Assembly: GCA_005240015.1 (NCBI GenBank)
Contig: SBBV01000086.1
Coordinates: forward strand, 1-6,240
Reading direction: 5' to 3'
DNA from: Candidatus Odyssella thessalonicensis
GTDB taxonomy: Bacteria > Pseudomonadota > Alphaproteobacteria > Bin65
DNA length: 6,240 nt
The notes under the pieces are model-generated. The model did not search any database, was not told the DNA's origin, and saw only the letters and a program-made list of their open reading frames with translations. Positions 1-5,549 of this stretch are shown here, piece after piece. The first letter of the stretch is position 1, and each line of letters opens with the position of its first letter. The translations under genes and the position numbers were made by a program.

Positions 1-58
1 GCGCGCCCACGGCGGCGAAGGTGCCGATGCGGCGAGGAGAGCGAGGCGTGGATGTCAC
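1..58 (-). CDS. Possible N-terminus of an exported protein, partial (DegP/Do-like protease by context only)
   Basis: Reading leftward on the minus strand, a GTG at 58-56 opens a frame of 19 codons that stays open to the window edge. The residues begin (M)TSTPRSPRRIGTFAAVGA: a basic stretch followed by small and hydrophobic residues, as at the start of a signal peptide. A GGAG (plus-strand CTCC, 69-72) lies 10 bases upstream of the GTG. No ATG is available on this strand between positions 1 and 100. In many alphaproteobacteria hflK-hflC-DUF2065 is followed by a Do/DegP-type periplasmic serine protease, which makes that the first guess. No protease residue is visible, so product and start are both inferred, and the reading frame could be chance. 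Confidence 0.33.
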   Translation of the reverse strand, partial: MTSTPRSPRRIGTFAAVGA

Positions 59-98
59 GGGATCAAATCTCCGAATGCGATGTGCGGGGGCCTATGAG

Positions 99-126
99 GC
101 AATATACGCACGGCAGGGCCCTTCAA
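99..126 (-). promoter_or_regulatory. Weak sigma-70-like promoter candidate upstream of the left-edge reading frame
   Basis: On the minus strand TTGAAG (plus 121-126) and TATTGC (plus 99-104) are separated by 16 bases, in the one relatively AT-rich patch of the 59-232 gap. Transcription would start near position 92 and give a leader of about 35 bases before the GTG at 58. The -10 match is poor, so this is only a candidate. The rest of 59-232 shows no gene, tRNA or convincing terminator to me. Confidence 0.25.
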
Positions 127-232
127 ACCCGCGCGCGGACGAGACAGGGGGAATATGGCGAAAATCCGGTATCGGGCCAACCGGTTACTGGCTCAAATTC
201 GACGTGATCGGGCCCTGCGCGGGGCGCCGGAA

Positions 233-418
233 TTAGCCGCGCAGCAGCCAGACGCCGACGACGCCGATGACCGCGCCGATGAGACCCATCGTGCGCAGGC
301 GGCTTTCGGGTATCTCCTGCATCTGCGCCATCATGCGGCGCATGCCCTGCGGAAAAAGCGCGTAAAGGCCGCCCTCGATCACCAGGACCAGGGCCAAGGC
401 GGTCAGGAAATCGTCCAT
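233..418 (-). CDS. DUF2065 family small inner-membrane protein (YjeT-like)
   Basis: This 61-residue protein has two hydrophobic segments, about residues 4-22 (TALALVLVIEGGLYALFP) and 43-59 (TMGLIGAVIGVVGVWLL). They are joined by a short polar, Met- and Arg-rich loop containing RRMMAQMQEIPESRLR. The EGGLYALFP segment, the IPESRLRTMGL stretch and the length match DUF2065, whose E. coli member YjeT is also encoded just downstream of hflC. The molecular function of the family is unknown; a role alongside HflKC at the membrane is inferred only from conserved neighbourhood. It is the third gene of the hflK-hflC operon, 37 bases after hflC, with a strong stem-loop in that gap. The only ribosome-site-like string, GGGGA, ends 2 bases before the ATG, so translation may be weak or coupled. 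The stop is TAA at 235-233. Confidence 0.88.
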   Translation of the reverse strand: MDDFLTALALVLVIEGGLYALFPQGMRRMMAQMQEIPESRLRTMGLIGAVIGVVGVWLLRG

Positions 419-428
419 CGTCCCCGAC

Positions 429-450
429 GCACGCGCCGGGAGGCGCGTGC
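429..450. repeat. Intercistronic GC-rich stem-loop between hflC and the DUF2065 gene
   Basis: Positions 429-437 (GCACGCGCC) are perfectly complementary to 442-450 (GGCGCGTGC), giving a 9-bp stem with a 4-base loop. On the plus strand it is followed by TTTCCTTATTT, which looks like a factor-independent terminator for antisense transcription entering hflC from the left. On the minus (mRNA) strand no U tract follows, so it is unlikely to end the hfl transcript. There it could protect the hflKC message or lower expression of the downstream gene. The stem core GCGCC-N4-GGCGC also occurs twice in the element at 3879-3959. Confidence 0.6.
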
Positions 451-455
451 TTTCC

Positions 456-1367
456 TTATTTCTCGGCGCGCCGCGGCTCGGTCTGGCCCGGGCGCGGGTT
501 CTTGCAGAGCTGGATCAGGATCTCGGCCGAGGGCATGCCGACGAGGCGCGTGCTGCCGCTGGCCAAGCCGTCACGCACGGTCTGCATGCACTGCCAGAAC
601 TCGAAGAAGTCCTTATCCTGGCCGAAGGCCTTGTTGTAGATCTCCTGCGCTTGGCCCTCGCCCTCGCCGCGCAGGATATTGGCCTTCTGCTCGGCCTCGG
701 CGCGGATCACGCGCACCTGCTTGTCGGCATCGGCGCGGATGCGCTGCGATTCCTTGTCGCCCTCGGCGCGGATGCGGATCGCCTCCTGGCGGCGCTGCGT
801 CTCCATGCGCTGCTGCACGGCGTCGGCGTTCTGCTGCGGCAAGTCGATGCGCTTGATGCGCACGTCGATGATCTCGACCCCGAAGCGCTCCATCTCGTCG
901 TGCACGCGCTTGGTGATCTCCTTCATCACCTCGGCGCGCTTGGCGGTGAGCAGCGTCGCGAGGTCGACGCGGCCGAACACCTGCAGCACGTTCGACTTGA
1001 TCAGCGCGTTGAGCGGCGCGTCGGGCCGGCGCGCCTCGAAATTCTCGATCGAGCGCGCGGTCTGGAAGAACTTCAAGACGTCGGTGATACGGTAGCGCGT
1101 GTAGGTGTCGACGACGGTCTGCTTCTGGTCCTTGGTGTTGATTTCGCCGAGGTCGGCCTCGAAATCGAGCACCCGCTTGTCGAAGTAGCTGACGGTCTGG
1201 ATGAACGGCACCTTGAAGTGCAGCCCGGGCTTGTTCTCGACGCGCACGAAACGGCCGAGCTCGAGCACGATGGCCTGCTCGGCCTCCTGCACGGTGAAAA
1301 TCGACGAGAGCCCGATGATTCCGAGCAGGACGATGCCGACGCCGGAAGCGATCAGTCTGCGGGACAT
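456..1367 (-). CDS. hflC: HflC, SPFH-domain partner of HflK and modulator of FtsH
   Basis: HflC pairs with HflK in an inner-membrane complex with large periplasmic domains that surrounds and modulates the FtsH protease. The product of about 303 residues starts MSRR and has one N-terminal membrane anchor (about residues 6-24). The SPFH/band 7 domain follows (about 25-190), with typical stretches such as QEAEQAIVLELGRF, KPGLHFKVPFIQTV and GVEIIDVRIKRIDLP. A charged helical region comes next (about 187-245, RQEAIRIRAEGDKESQRIRA), then the family's DKDFFEFWQCMQ segment. Length is a little below E. coli HflC (334). I chose the ATG at 1367-1365, which overlaps the hflK stop as TGATG with GGAGGG 8 bases upstream. 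An in-frame GTG directly before it (1370-1368) is the alternative. The overlap implies translational coupling, consistent with equimolar HflK and HflC. Confidence 0.95.
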   Translation of the reverse strand: MSRRLIASGVGIVLLGIIGLSSIFTVQEAEQAIVLELGRFVRVENKPGLHFKVPFIQTVSYFDKRVLDFEADLGEINTKDQKQTVVDTYTRYRITDVLKFFQTARSIENFEARRPDAPLNALIKSNVLQVFGRVDLATLLTAKRAEVMKEITKRVHDEMERFGVEIIDVRIKRIDLPQQNADAVQQRMETQRRQEAIRIRAEGDKESQRIRADADKQVRVIRAEAEQKANILRGEGEGQAQEIYNKAFGQDKDFFEFWQCMQTVRDGLASGSTRLVGMPSAEILIQLCKNPRPGQTEPRRAEK

Positions 1368-2584
1368 CACTGCTGCCCTCCGGGACGCGTTTCGCCCGTC
1401 TGCGGCGGCCGCGTCGGTGTTGGCGGTCTCAGCGCGTCAAGCGGGAGATAGGGAACGACGCCGCTGTTCTTGTCGAGCAAAACCTTGTCCATCTTCATGA
1501 GGAGATCGCGCATGGTCTCGAGGTAGATGCGCTGGCGGGTGATGTCCTTCGCCGTCTTGTATTGCTCGAACACCGAGAGGAAGCGGCGCGATTCGCCCTC
1601 GGCGATCGCGATGCGCTCGGCCTTGTAGGCCTCGCCGGCGCGGATGATGCGCTCGGCATTGCCCTCGGCCTGCTGCACCTCCTTGTTGCGGTAGGCCTGG
1701 GCCTCGTTGATCAGCTGCTCGCGGTTTGCGCGCGCGGCCTGCACGTCGCGGAACGCGTCCAGCACTTTGGCCGGCGGATCGATCTTCTGCAGCTGCACGC
1801 CGGTGATGCGCACGCCGGTGTTGTAGAGGTCGAGGATCTCCTGGATGTGCTTCTTGGCCTCCTCCTCGATCTCGGCGCGGGCCGAGGTGCGGATCACCTC
1901 GAAGTCGCGGCGCCCCACGATCTCGCGCAGCGCCGCCTCGGCGGCGTCCTTGACCGTCTGCTCGGGCCGGCGGATCGCGAACACGAAGTTGCGGATTCCG
2001 ACCGAGGCCTCGCGCAGCTGTCCGCCCTGCGTGATGGCGCGCGGCTCGAAATCGACCTGCCAGAGGATCGTCGCCTGGATGTCGATGATGTTCTCGTCGC
2101 CGGTGAGCATCAGGCTCTCTTTCTCGAGCGAGCGCGTCTGCCCGGCGCGACCGCCCGTCGAGAGGAAGCCCACGGCGGTCTGGCGGATCGCCGTCACATT
2201 GGGCTTCTGCACCCCGCCGATCGGCGCCGGCCAGTTCCAGTGCAGGCCCTGGCCGGTGAGCGCCGTCATGCGCCCGAACACGGTTTCGACGCCGGCCTCG
2301 TTCGGGTTGATGCGGTACCAGCCGGTCATCAGCCAGATGAAAACGGCGATCAGCGCGATGATGGTGATGCCGCGCGGCGAGCCGAAGCCCCCGGGCATCA
2401 TGCCTTTCATGCGGTCGCCGCCGCGGCGCAGCATGTCCTCGAACTTGGGCGGGCCGCCGCCGAAGGGTCCGCGTCCGCCGGGGCCGCTACCGCCGCCCCA
2501 TGGCCCGCGCGGCTTTCCGCCGTTGCCGCCACCGCCCGAGCCGCCCCACGGGCCGCCCGAGCCGCTCTGGTCCTTCCATGGCAT
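1367..2584 (-). CDS. hflK: HflK, SPFH-domain FtsH modulator
   Basis: HflK is the first gene of the operon and the larger partner of HflC in the FtsH-modulating membrane complex. The 405-residue product has a cytoplasmic Gly/Pro-rich N-terminus (about 8-46) and a membrane helix at about 73-90 (ITIIALIAVFIWLMTGWY). The SPFH domain follows, including NPNEAGVETVFGRM, GLHWNWPAP and NIIDIQATILWQV. A long charged helical stretch covers about 235-345, with the HflK-typical ITGVQLQKIDPP, QAYRNKEVQQAEG and GEAYKAERIAIAEGE. The C-terminus is Pro-rich (TPTRPPQTGETRPGG), as in many HflK proteins. Length fits the family (about 350-420). The start MPWKDQ at 2584 is supported by GAGGAAAGA (plus 2591-2599), 6 bases upstream. 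The TGA stop at 1369-1367 overlaps the hflC start. A promoter candidate lies about 63 bases upstream. Confidence 0.96.
   Translation of the reverse strand: MPWKDQSGSGGPWGGSGGGGNGGKPRGPWGGGSGPGGRGPFGGGPPKFEDMLRRGGDRMKGMMPGGFGSPRGITIIALIAVFIWLMTGWYRINPNEAGVETVFGRMTALTGQGLHWNWPAPIGGVQKPNVTAIRQTAVGFLSTGGRAGQTRSLEKESLMLTGDENIIDIQATILWQVDFEPRAITQGGQLREASVGIRNFVFAIRRPEQTVKDAAEAALREIVGRRDFEVIRTSARAEIEEEAKKHIQEILDLYNTGVRITGVQLQKIDPPAKVLDAFRDVQAARANREQLINEAQAYRNKEVQQAEGNAERIIRAGEAYKAERIAIAEGESRRFLSVFEQYKTAKDITRQRIYLETMRDLLMKMDKVLLDKNSGVVPYLPLDALRPPTPTRPPQTGETRPGGQQ
2450..2563 (-). other. hflK: Low-complexity Gly-rich segment at the 5' end of hflK
   Basis: Residues 8-45 of HflK are almost entirely Gly, Pro and Ser with scattered Trp, Arg and Lys (for example GSGGPWGGSGGGGNGG). 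The DNA is a run of imperfect GGC/CCG-type triplets. Such a glycine-rich cytoplasmic tail ahead of the membrane helix is common in HflK and is probably disordered. It is described here so that it is not taken for an unrelated repeat. Confidence 0.8.
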
Positions 2585-2641
2585 GATCGATCTTTCCTCG
2601 CGGCTCGAATGGGTTGAAATCGCCGCCAGCTACTGAAACGC

Positions 2642-2672
2642 CGCCGCTTATAGGGTAGGCGTGATAGCGGCG
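2642..2672. repeat. 7-bp inverted repeat embracing the hflK promoter
   Basis: CGCCGCT (2642-2648) and AGCGGCG (2666-2672) are perfect inverted copies around a 17-base centre. The left arm touches the putative -10 box and the right arm the putative -35 box, as an operator would. In DNA this GC-rich a 7-bp match may be chance, and no regulator family is suggested by the arms. Confidence 0.3.
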
Positions 2673-2675
2673 CAA
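2647..2675 (-). promoter_or_regulatory. Probable sigma-70-like promoter of hflK-hflC-DUF2065
   Basis: On the minus strand TTGCGC (plus 2670-2675) and TATAAG (plus 2647-2652) are separated by exactly 17 bases. The start site would fall near 2640, leaving a leader of about 55 bases that contains the hflK ribosome site. It is the best promoter-like match in the divergent region and is correctly oriented for hflK. The -35 box matches only its TTG part. Confidence 0.5.
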
Positions 2676-2715
2676 TGAAGGCGGCGTACTGGATTCGGCC
2701 AGGAAACCCGCCTAA

Positions 2716-2739
2716 GTGATATCCGATAAACGATATTTG
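2716..2739. promoter_or_regulatory. AT-rich box with short inverted repeat upstream of mrp
   Basis: The only clearly AT-rich stretch in the divergent region reads GTGATATCCGATAAACGATA from 2716. It carries ATATC (2719-2723) and GATAT (2732-2736) as inverted copies, with GATA occurring three times. GATAAA (2725-2730) is a plausible -10 box for mrp, about 30 bases before its ATG, but no good -35 sits at the right distance. Promoter, operator or both are possible. Confidence 0.3.
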
Positions 2740-2764
2740 GAACCCGGGGCGCGGTTTTTCAATC

Positions 2765-3877
2765 ATGGCGACTGTATCCGAAGAAGCGGTGCTCGGCGCG
2801 CTCCGCAAGGTCATCGACCCGGCGCGCAGGGACAATATCGTCGGCCTCGGCATGGTCAGCGGCCTCGTCATCAAGGGCGGCAACGTCGCCTTCGCGATCG
2901 AGGTCGATCCGGCGCGGGGCAAGGCGCTGGAGCCGCTGCGCCAGGAGGCCGAGCGCGCCGTGCAGGCGCTGCCGGGCGTCACCTCGGCCACCGTGGTGCT
3001 TACCGCGCACCGCGCCGGACCTGCGTCACAACCGCGCGCCGCGCATCCGCACCCGCAGCAGGCGCCGGCCAAGGCGCCGGCACCCGGCATCCGTGCGATC
3101 ATCGCCGTCGCGTCGGGGAAAGGCGGCGTCGGCAAGTCGACGACCGCCGCCAACATCGCGCTGGGGCTCGCGGCCGAAGGTGCGAGCGTCGGCCTGCTTG
3201 ACGCCGACGTCTACGGCCCCTCGATGCCGCGCATGATGGGCGTGCGCGGCAAGCCCGCGACCCATGACGGCAAGACGCTCGAGCCGATGCGCAACTACGG
3301 CGTCGCGATCATGTCGATGGGCTTCCTCGTCGACGAGGAGACGCCGATGATCTGGCGCGGCCCGATGGTGATGAGCGCCATCCAGCAGATGCTGCGCGAC
3401 GTCAACTGGGGCGAGCTCGATGTCCTCGTCGTCGACATGCCGCCCGGCACCGGCGACGCGCAGCTCACACTCGCGCAGCAGGTGCCGCTCGCCGGCGCCA
3501 TCATCGTCTCGACGCCGCAGGACATCGCCCTGCTCGACGCGCGGAAGGGCTTGAACATGTTCCGCAAGGTCGACGTGCCGGTGCTCGGCATCGTCGAGAA
3601 CATGAGCTACTTCGCCTGCCCGCATTGCGGCCAGCGCAGCGAGATCTTCGCCCATGGCGGCGCCAGGAAGGAGGCCGAGCGCCTCGGCGTCGAGTTCCTC
3701 GGCGAGATCCCGCTCGACATCGCGATCCGCGAGACCTCCGACGGCGGCCAGCCGATCGTCGTCTCGCAGCCGCAGAGCCCGCACGCCCAATCCTACCGCG
3801 CGATCGCGCGCCGCCTGCTCGAAAAGCTCGCCCCCGCCGGCGCCCGCCGCGCGCCGCCGAAGATCGTGGTGCAGTAG
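2765..3877 (+). CDS. mrp: Mrp/NBP35/ApbC family Fe-S cluster carrier ATPase
   Basis: Mrp proteins are cytoplasmic P-loop ATPases that bind a [4Fe-4S] cluster at a dimer interface and pass it to apoproteins. The 370-residue product has an N-terminal MIP18/DUF59 domain (about 3-82, with VIDPARRDNIVGLGMV) and an Ala/Pro linker (about 84-108). The ATPase domain has a deviant Walker A, GKGGVGKST (118-126, signature Lys119). It also has LLDADVYGPSMPRMMG, a Walker B-like LVVDMPPGTGD (221-231), the STPQDIALLDARKG segment and the cluster-binding CPHC (Cys285, Cys288) after VENMSYFA. Length fits the two-domain bacterial form (about 350-380). The start at MATVSEE fits the domain edge, but there is no convincing Shine-Dalgarno upstream. 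The gene is divergent from hflK and probably monocistronic, because a large inverted repeat begins 2 bases after its TAG. Confidence 0.96.
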   Translation: MATVSEEAVLGALRKVIDPARRDNIVGLGMVSGLVIKGGNVAFAIEVDPARGKALEPLRQEAERAVQALPGVTSATVVLTAHRAGPASQPRAAHPHPQQAPAKAPAPGIRAIIAVASGKGGVGKSTTAANIALGLAAEGASVGLLDADVYGPSMPRMMGVRGKPATHDGKTLEPMRNYGVAIMSMGFLVDEETPMIWRGPMVMSAIQQMLRDVNWGELDVLVVDMPPGTGDAQLTLAQQVPLAGAIIVSTPQDIALLDARKGLNMFRKVDVPVLGIVENMSYFACPHCGQRSEIFAHGGARKEAERLGVEFLGEIPLDIAIRETSDGGQPIVVSQPQSPHAQSYRAIARRLLEKLAPAGARRAPPKIVVQ

Positions 3878-3878
3878 C

Positions 3879-3959
3879 GCTTTGGGACCGCGCGCCTCCA
3901 GGCGCACCTTCGTTTCCGTCGGCTTCAAAAGCGCGCCCGGAGGCGCGCGGTCCCAAAGC
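3879..3959. repeat. 81-bp inverted repeat (REP-like or terminator) between mrp and the TRAP operon
   Basis: Positions 3879-3899 and 3939-3959 are perfect 21-base inverted copies. The left arm begins GCTTTGGGACCGCGCG and the right arm ends CGCGCGGTCCCAAAGC. After one A-C mismatch (3900/3938), five more pairs form (3901-3905 with 3933-3937), leaving a loop of about 27 bases. Each arm can also fold alone: GCGCC-TCCA-GGCGC at 3892-3905 and GCGCGCC-CGGA-GGCGCGC at 3931-3948. The element starts 2 bases after the mrp stop and ends just before a possible TRAP promoter. It may stop or stabilise the mrp transcript, but no U tract follows, so an ordinary factor-independent terminator is not clearly present. 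The nested design resembles REP/BIME-type dispersed repeats, which is inference from one locus. Confidence 0.75.
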
Positions 3960-3960
3960 C

Positions 3961-3990
3961 TTGACCCGGCCCCGCCTCCCCGCCCACTAT
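3961..3990 (+). promoter_or_regulatory. Weak promoter candidate for dctPQM
   Basis: TTGACC (3961-3966) is followed after 18 bases by CACTAT (3985-3990), which would start a transcript near 3997 with a leader of about 60 bases. The -35 box is good, the -10 box poor. It lies directly after the inverted repeat and before the first TRAP gene, where a promoter is expected. Confidence 0.35.
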
Positions 3991-4008
3991 TGCGGGCAAG
4001 GTGCATGT

Positions 4009-4028
4009 CCCTGCGCCTTCGCGCGGGG
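4009..4028 (+). promoter_or_regulatory. Stem-loop in the dctP leader
   Basis: CCCTGCGC (4009-4016) pairs with GCGCGGGG (4021-4028) through eight pairs including one G-U, around the loop CTTC. It ends 13 bases before the dctP ribosome-binding site and is not followed by a U tract, so it is not a terminator. It might stabilise the operon mRNA 5' end. In DNA of this composition it could also be chance. Confidence 0.35.
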
Positions 4029-4041
4029 GAATGGCGACACC

Positions 4042-4049
4042 GGGAGGAG
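4042..4049 (+). promoter_or_regulatory. Strong ribosome-binding site of dctP
   Basis: GGGAGGAG lies 7 bases before the ATG at 4057. It fixes that start, even though the same frame is open far upstream into the 3' part of mrp. It is the best Shine-Dalgarno sequence of the plus-strand genes here. Confidence 0.8.
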
Positions 4050-4056
4050 TCACGTC

Positions 4057-5028
4057 ATGCTCAAGGTATTCGCGACCGCGGCTGCGGTCGTTGCGTTGTC
4101 GGCCGGCTATGCCGGCGCCCAGACCAAGTGGGATATGCCCACGGCCTATCCCGCCACCAATTTCCACACCGAGAACGCCGCTGAGTTCGCCAAGGAGATC
4201 GAGACCGCGACCGGCGGCAAGCTCAAGATCCAGATCCACGCCGGCGCGTCCCTCTTCAAGGCGCCCGAGATCAAGCGCGCCGTGCAGGGCAACCAGGCGC
4301 AGATCGGCGAGATCCTGCTCGTCAATTTCGAGAACGAGAACGCGCTCTACGGCGCCGACGGCGTGCCGTTCCTCGCCACCAGCTACGCCGATGCGACCAA
4401 GCTCTGGAAGGCGCAGAAGCCGATGATCGCGGCGCTGCTCGAGAAGCAGGGCATGGCCGTGCTCTACGCCGTGCCGTGGCCGCCGCAGGGCATCTACTCG
4501 AAGAAGCCGCTCAACAGCGCGGCGGACATGAAGGGGCTCAAGTTCCGCTCCTACAGCCCGGCCACCTCGCGCCTCGCCGAGATCGTCGGCGCGCAGCCGG
4601 TGACGATCCAGGCGGCCGAGCTGCCGCAGGCGCTGGCGACGGGCGTGGTCGAGTCGTTCATCTCGTCGGGCTCGACCGGATACGATTCCAAGACCTACGA
4701 GCACATCAAGAACTGGTACGACACGCAGGCCTGGCTGCCGAAGAACGCGATCATCGTCAACAAGAAGGCGTGGGATGCGCTCGGCAAGGGCGAGCAGGAA
4801 GCGGTTTCCAAGGCCGCTGCCGCTGCCGAAACGCGCGGCTGGAAGATCTCGGAGGAGAAGAACGGCTGGTATCTCGACCAGCTGCGCGCCAAGGGCATGA
4901 CGATCCACAAGCCCTCGGCGCAGCTCACTGCCGATCTCAAGAAGGCGGGTGAGACGCTGCTCGCCGACTGGCTCAAGAAGTCCGGCGCGGACGGCCAGAA
5001 GCTCGTCGACTCCTACAAGAAGATGTAA
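4057..5028 (+). CDS. dctP: TRAP transporter periplasmic solute-binding protein (DctP family)
   Basis: This is the extracytoplasmic receptor of a TRAP transporter; it captures a solute, usually a carboxylate, and hands it to the DctQM membrane unit. The 323-residue product starts with a signal peptide (MLKVFATAAAVVALSAGYAG), probably cut after AGA at residue 21 before QTKWDMP. Family features include AYPATNFHTENAAEFAKEIE, the ATGGKLKIQIHAGASLF stretch, and GLKFRSYSPATSRLAEIVGA. Arg164 in that last segment fits the conserved arginine that clamps the ligand carboxylate in this family. The segment after it, QPVTIQAAELPQALATGVV, is also typical. Length is usual (about 320-340). The start is set by a strong ribosome site. 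The TAA stop overlaps the dctQ ATG by one base. Substrate is unknown: dicarboxylates, keto acids, sugar acids and others use the same fold, so dctP is a family label only. Confidence 0.93.
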   Translation: MLKVFATAAAVVALSAGYAGAQTKWDMPTAYPATNFHTENAAEFAKEIETATGGKLKIQIHAGASLFKAPEIKRAVQGNQAQIGEILLVNFENENALYGADGVPFLATSYADATKLWKAQKPMIAALLEKQGMAVLYAVPWPPQGIYSKKPLNSAADMKGLKFRSYSPATSRLAEIVGAQPVTIQAAELPQALATGVVESFISSGSTGYDSKTYEHIKNWYDTQAWLPKNAIIVNKKAWDALGKGEQEAVSKAAAAAETRGWKISEEKNGWYLDQLRAKGMTIHKPSAQLTADLKKAGETLLADWLKKSGADGQKLVDSYKKM

Positions 5029-5540
5029 TGCGTCGCGCTCTCGACGCGCTCTACGACGCCGCCGGGTATCTGGCGGCGTTTTTCTTGATCGCGACGCTGG
5101 TCTGGGTGGGCGTCGGCATCGTCGGGCGGTTCTTCAGCTTCTACGTCCGCGGTACCGATGCCTACGCCGGCTACACGATGGCCGCGTGCGCGTTCCTCGC
5201 GCTCGCGCATACCCTCAAGCACAACGAGCACATCCGCGTCGAGCTGGTGCTGCAGAAGGCGGGGCCGCGGGTCCGCCGCGCGCTGCAGCTCTGGTCCTAC
5301 GGCACCGCCACGTTGCTCGCCGCGCTGTTCGCGTTCTACAGCGTGCGCCTCGCTTGGCAGTCCTACACCTTCGACGACGTTTCGACCGCGCACGACGCGA
5401 CGCCGCTCTGGATTCCCCAGATCCCGATGGCGGTGGGGACCGTGATCCTGCTCATCGCCTTCGTCGACGAGTTCGTCATCGAGCTGCGCGGGCGCCGCCA
5501 GCCCCTCAAGGGCGGCGAAGAAGCGACCCATCACGAGTAG
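5028..5540 (+). CDS. dctQ: TRAP transporter small permease subunit (DctQ family)
   Basis: DctQ is the small inner-membrane subunit that joins the large subunit DctM and helps dock the binding protein. The 170-residue product has four hydrophobic segments at about 11-33, 44-64, 88-109 and 128-150. The family-typical polar motif HNEHIRVELV (65-74) follows the second segment, and the final helix includes IPQIPMAVGTVILLIAFVDE. Length and four-helix layout fit DctQ (about 150-190 residues). The ATG overlaps the dctP stop as TAATG, and no strong ribosome site is present, so translational coupling is likely. The hydrophilic tail (RGRRQPLKGGEEATHHE) is unremarkable. The symbol is a family label, since the substrate is unknown. 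Confidence 0.92.
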   Translation: MRRALDALYDAAGYLAAFFLIATLVWVGVGIVGRFFSFYVRGTDAYAGYTMAACAFLALAHTLKHNEHIRVELVLQKAGPRVRRALQLWSYGTATLLAALFAFYSVRLAWQSYTFDDVSTAHDATPLWIPQIPMAVGTVILLIAFVDEFVIELRGRRQPLKGGEEATHHE

Positions 5541-5549
5541 GCGGCGCCC

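Noticed and set aside
429..450. Terminator for the hflKC transcript
   Set aside because: On the minus strand no U tract follows the stem, and the DUF2065 gene starts 11 bases later in what looks like the same operon.
155..856. 233-codon plus-strand frame, and a 71-codon frame at 21-236
   Set aside because: The first becomes an Arg/Ala/Pro/Cys-rich shadow of hflC and the DUF2065 gene; the second has no recognisable features.
447..1451. 334-codon open frame on the plus strand opposite hflC
   Set aside because: It is antisense to a clear hflC, its translation is Leu/Ala/Asp/His-rich low complexity typical of the complement of GC-rich codons, and it matches no family I recognise.
1562..2617. 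351-codon and overlapping 263-codon plus-strand frames opposite hflK
   Set aside because: They are mirror frames of hflK codon bias, with no domain and no plausible ribosome site; the Pro-rich end is simply the complement of the glycine-rich HflK N-terminus.
3061..3081. Direct repeat GGCGCCGGC (twice, 12 bases apart) as a possible mobile or regulatory repeat
   Set aside because: It is in frame inside the Mrp linker and encodes the Ala/Pro-rich APAKAPA stretch, so it is explained by protein composition.
3026..4006. 326-codon minus-strand frame opposite mrp
   Set aside because: The translation is Arg/His/Asp/Ala-rich shadow sequence, and it crosses both the mrp stop and the inverted repeat.
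3625..4056. N-terminal extension of DctP into the 3' part of mrp
   Set aside because: The frame is open but runs out of frame through mrp and the inverted repeat. The ATG at 4057 has a strong ribosome site and begins a proper signal peptide.
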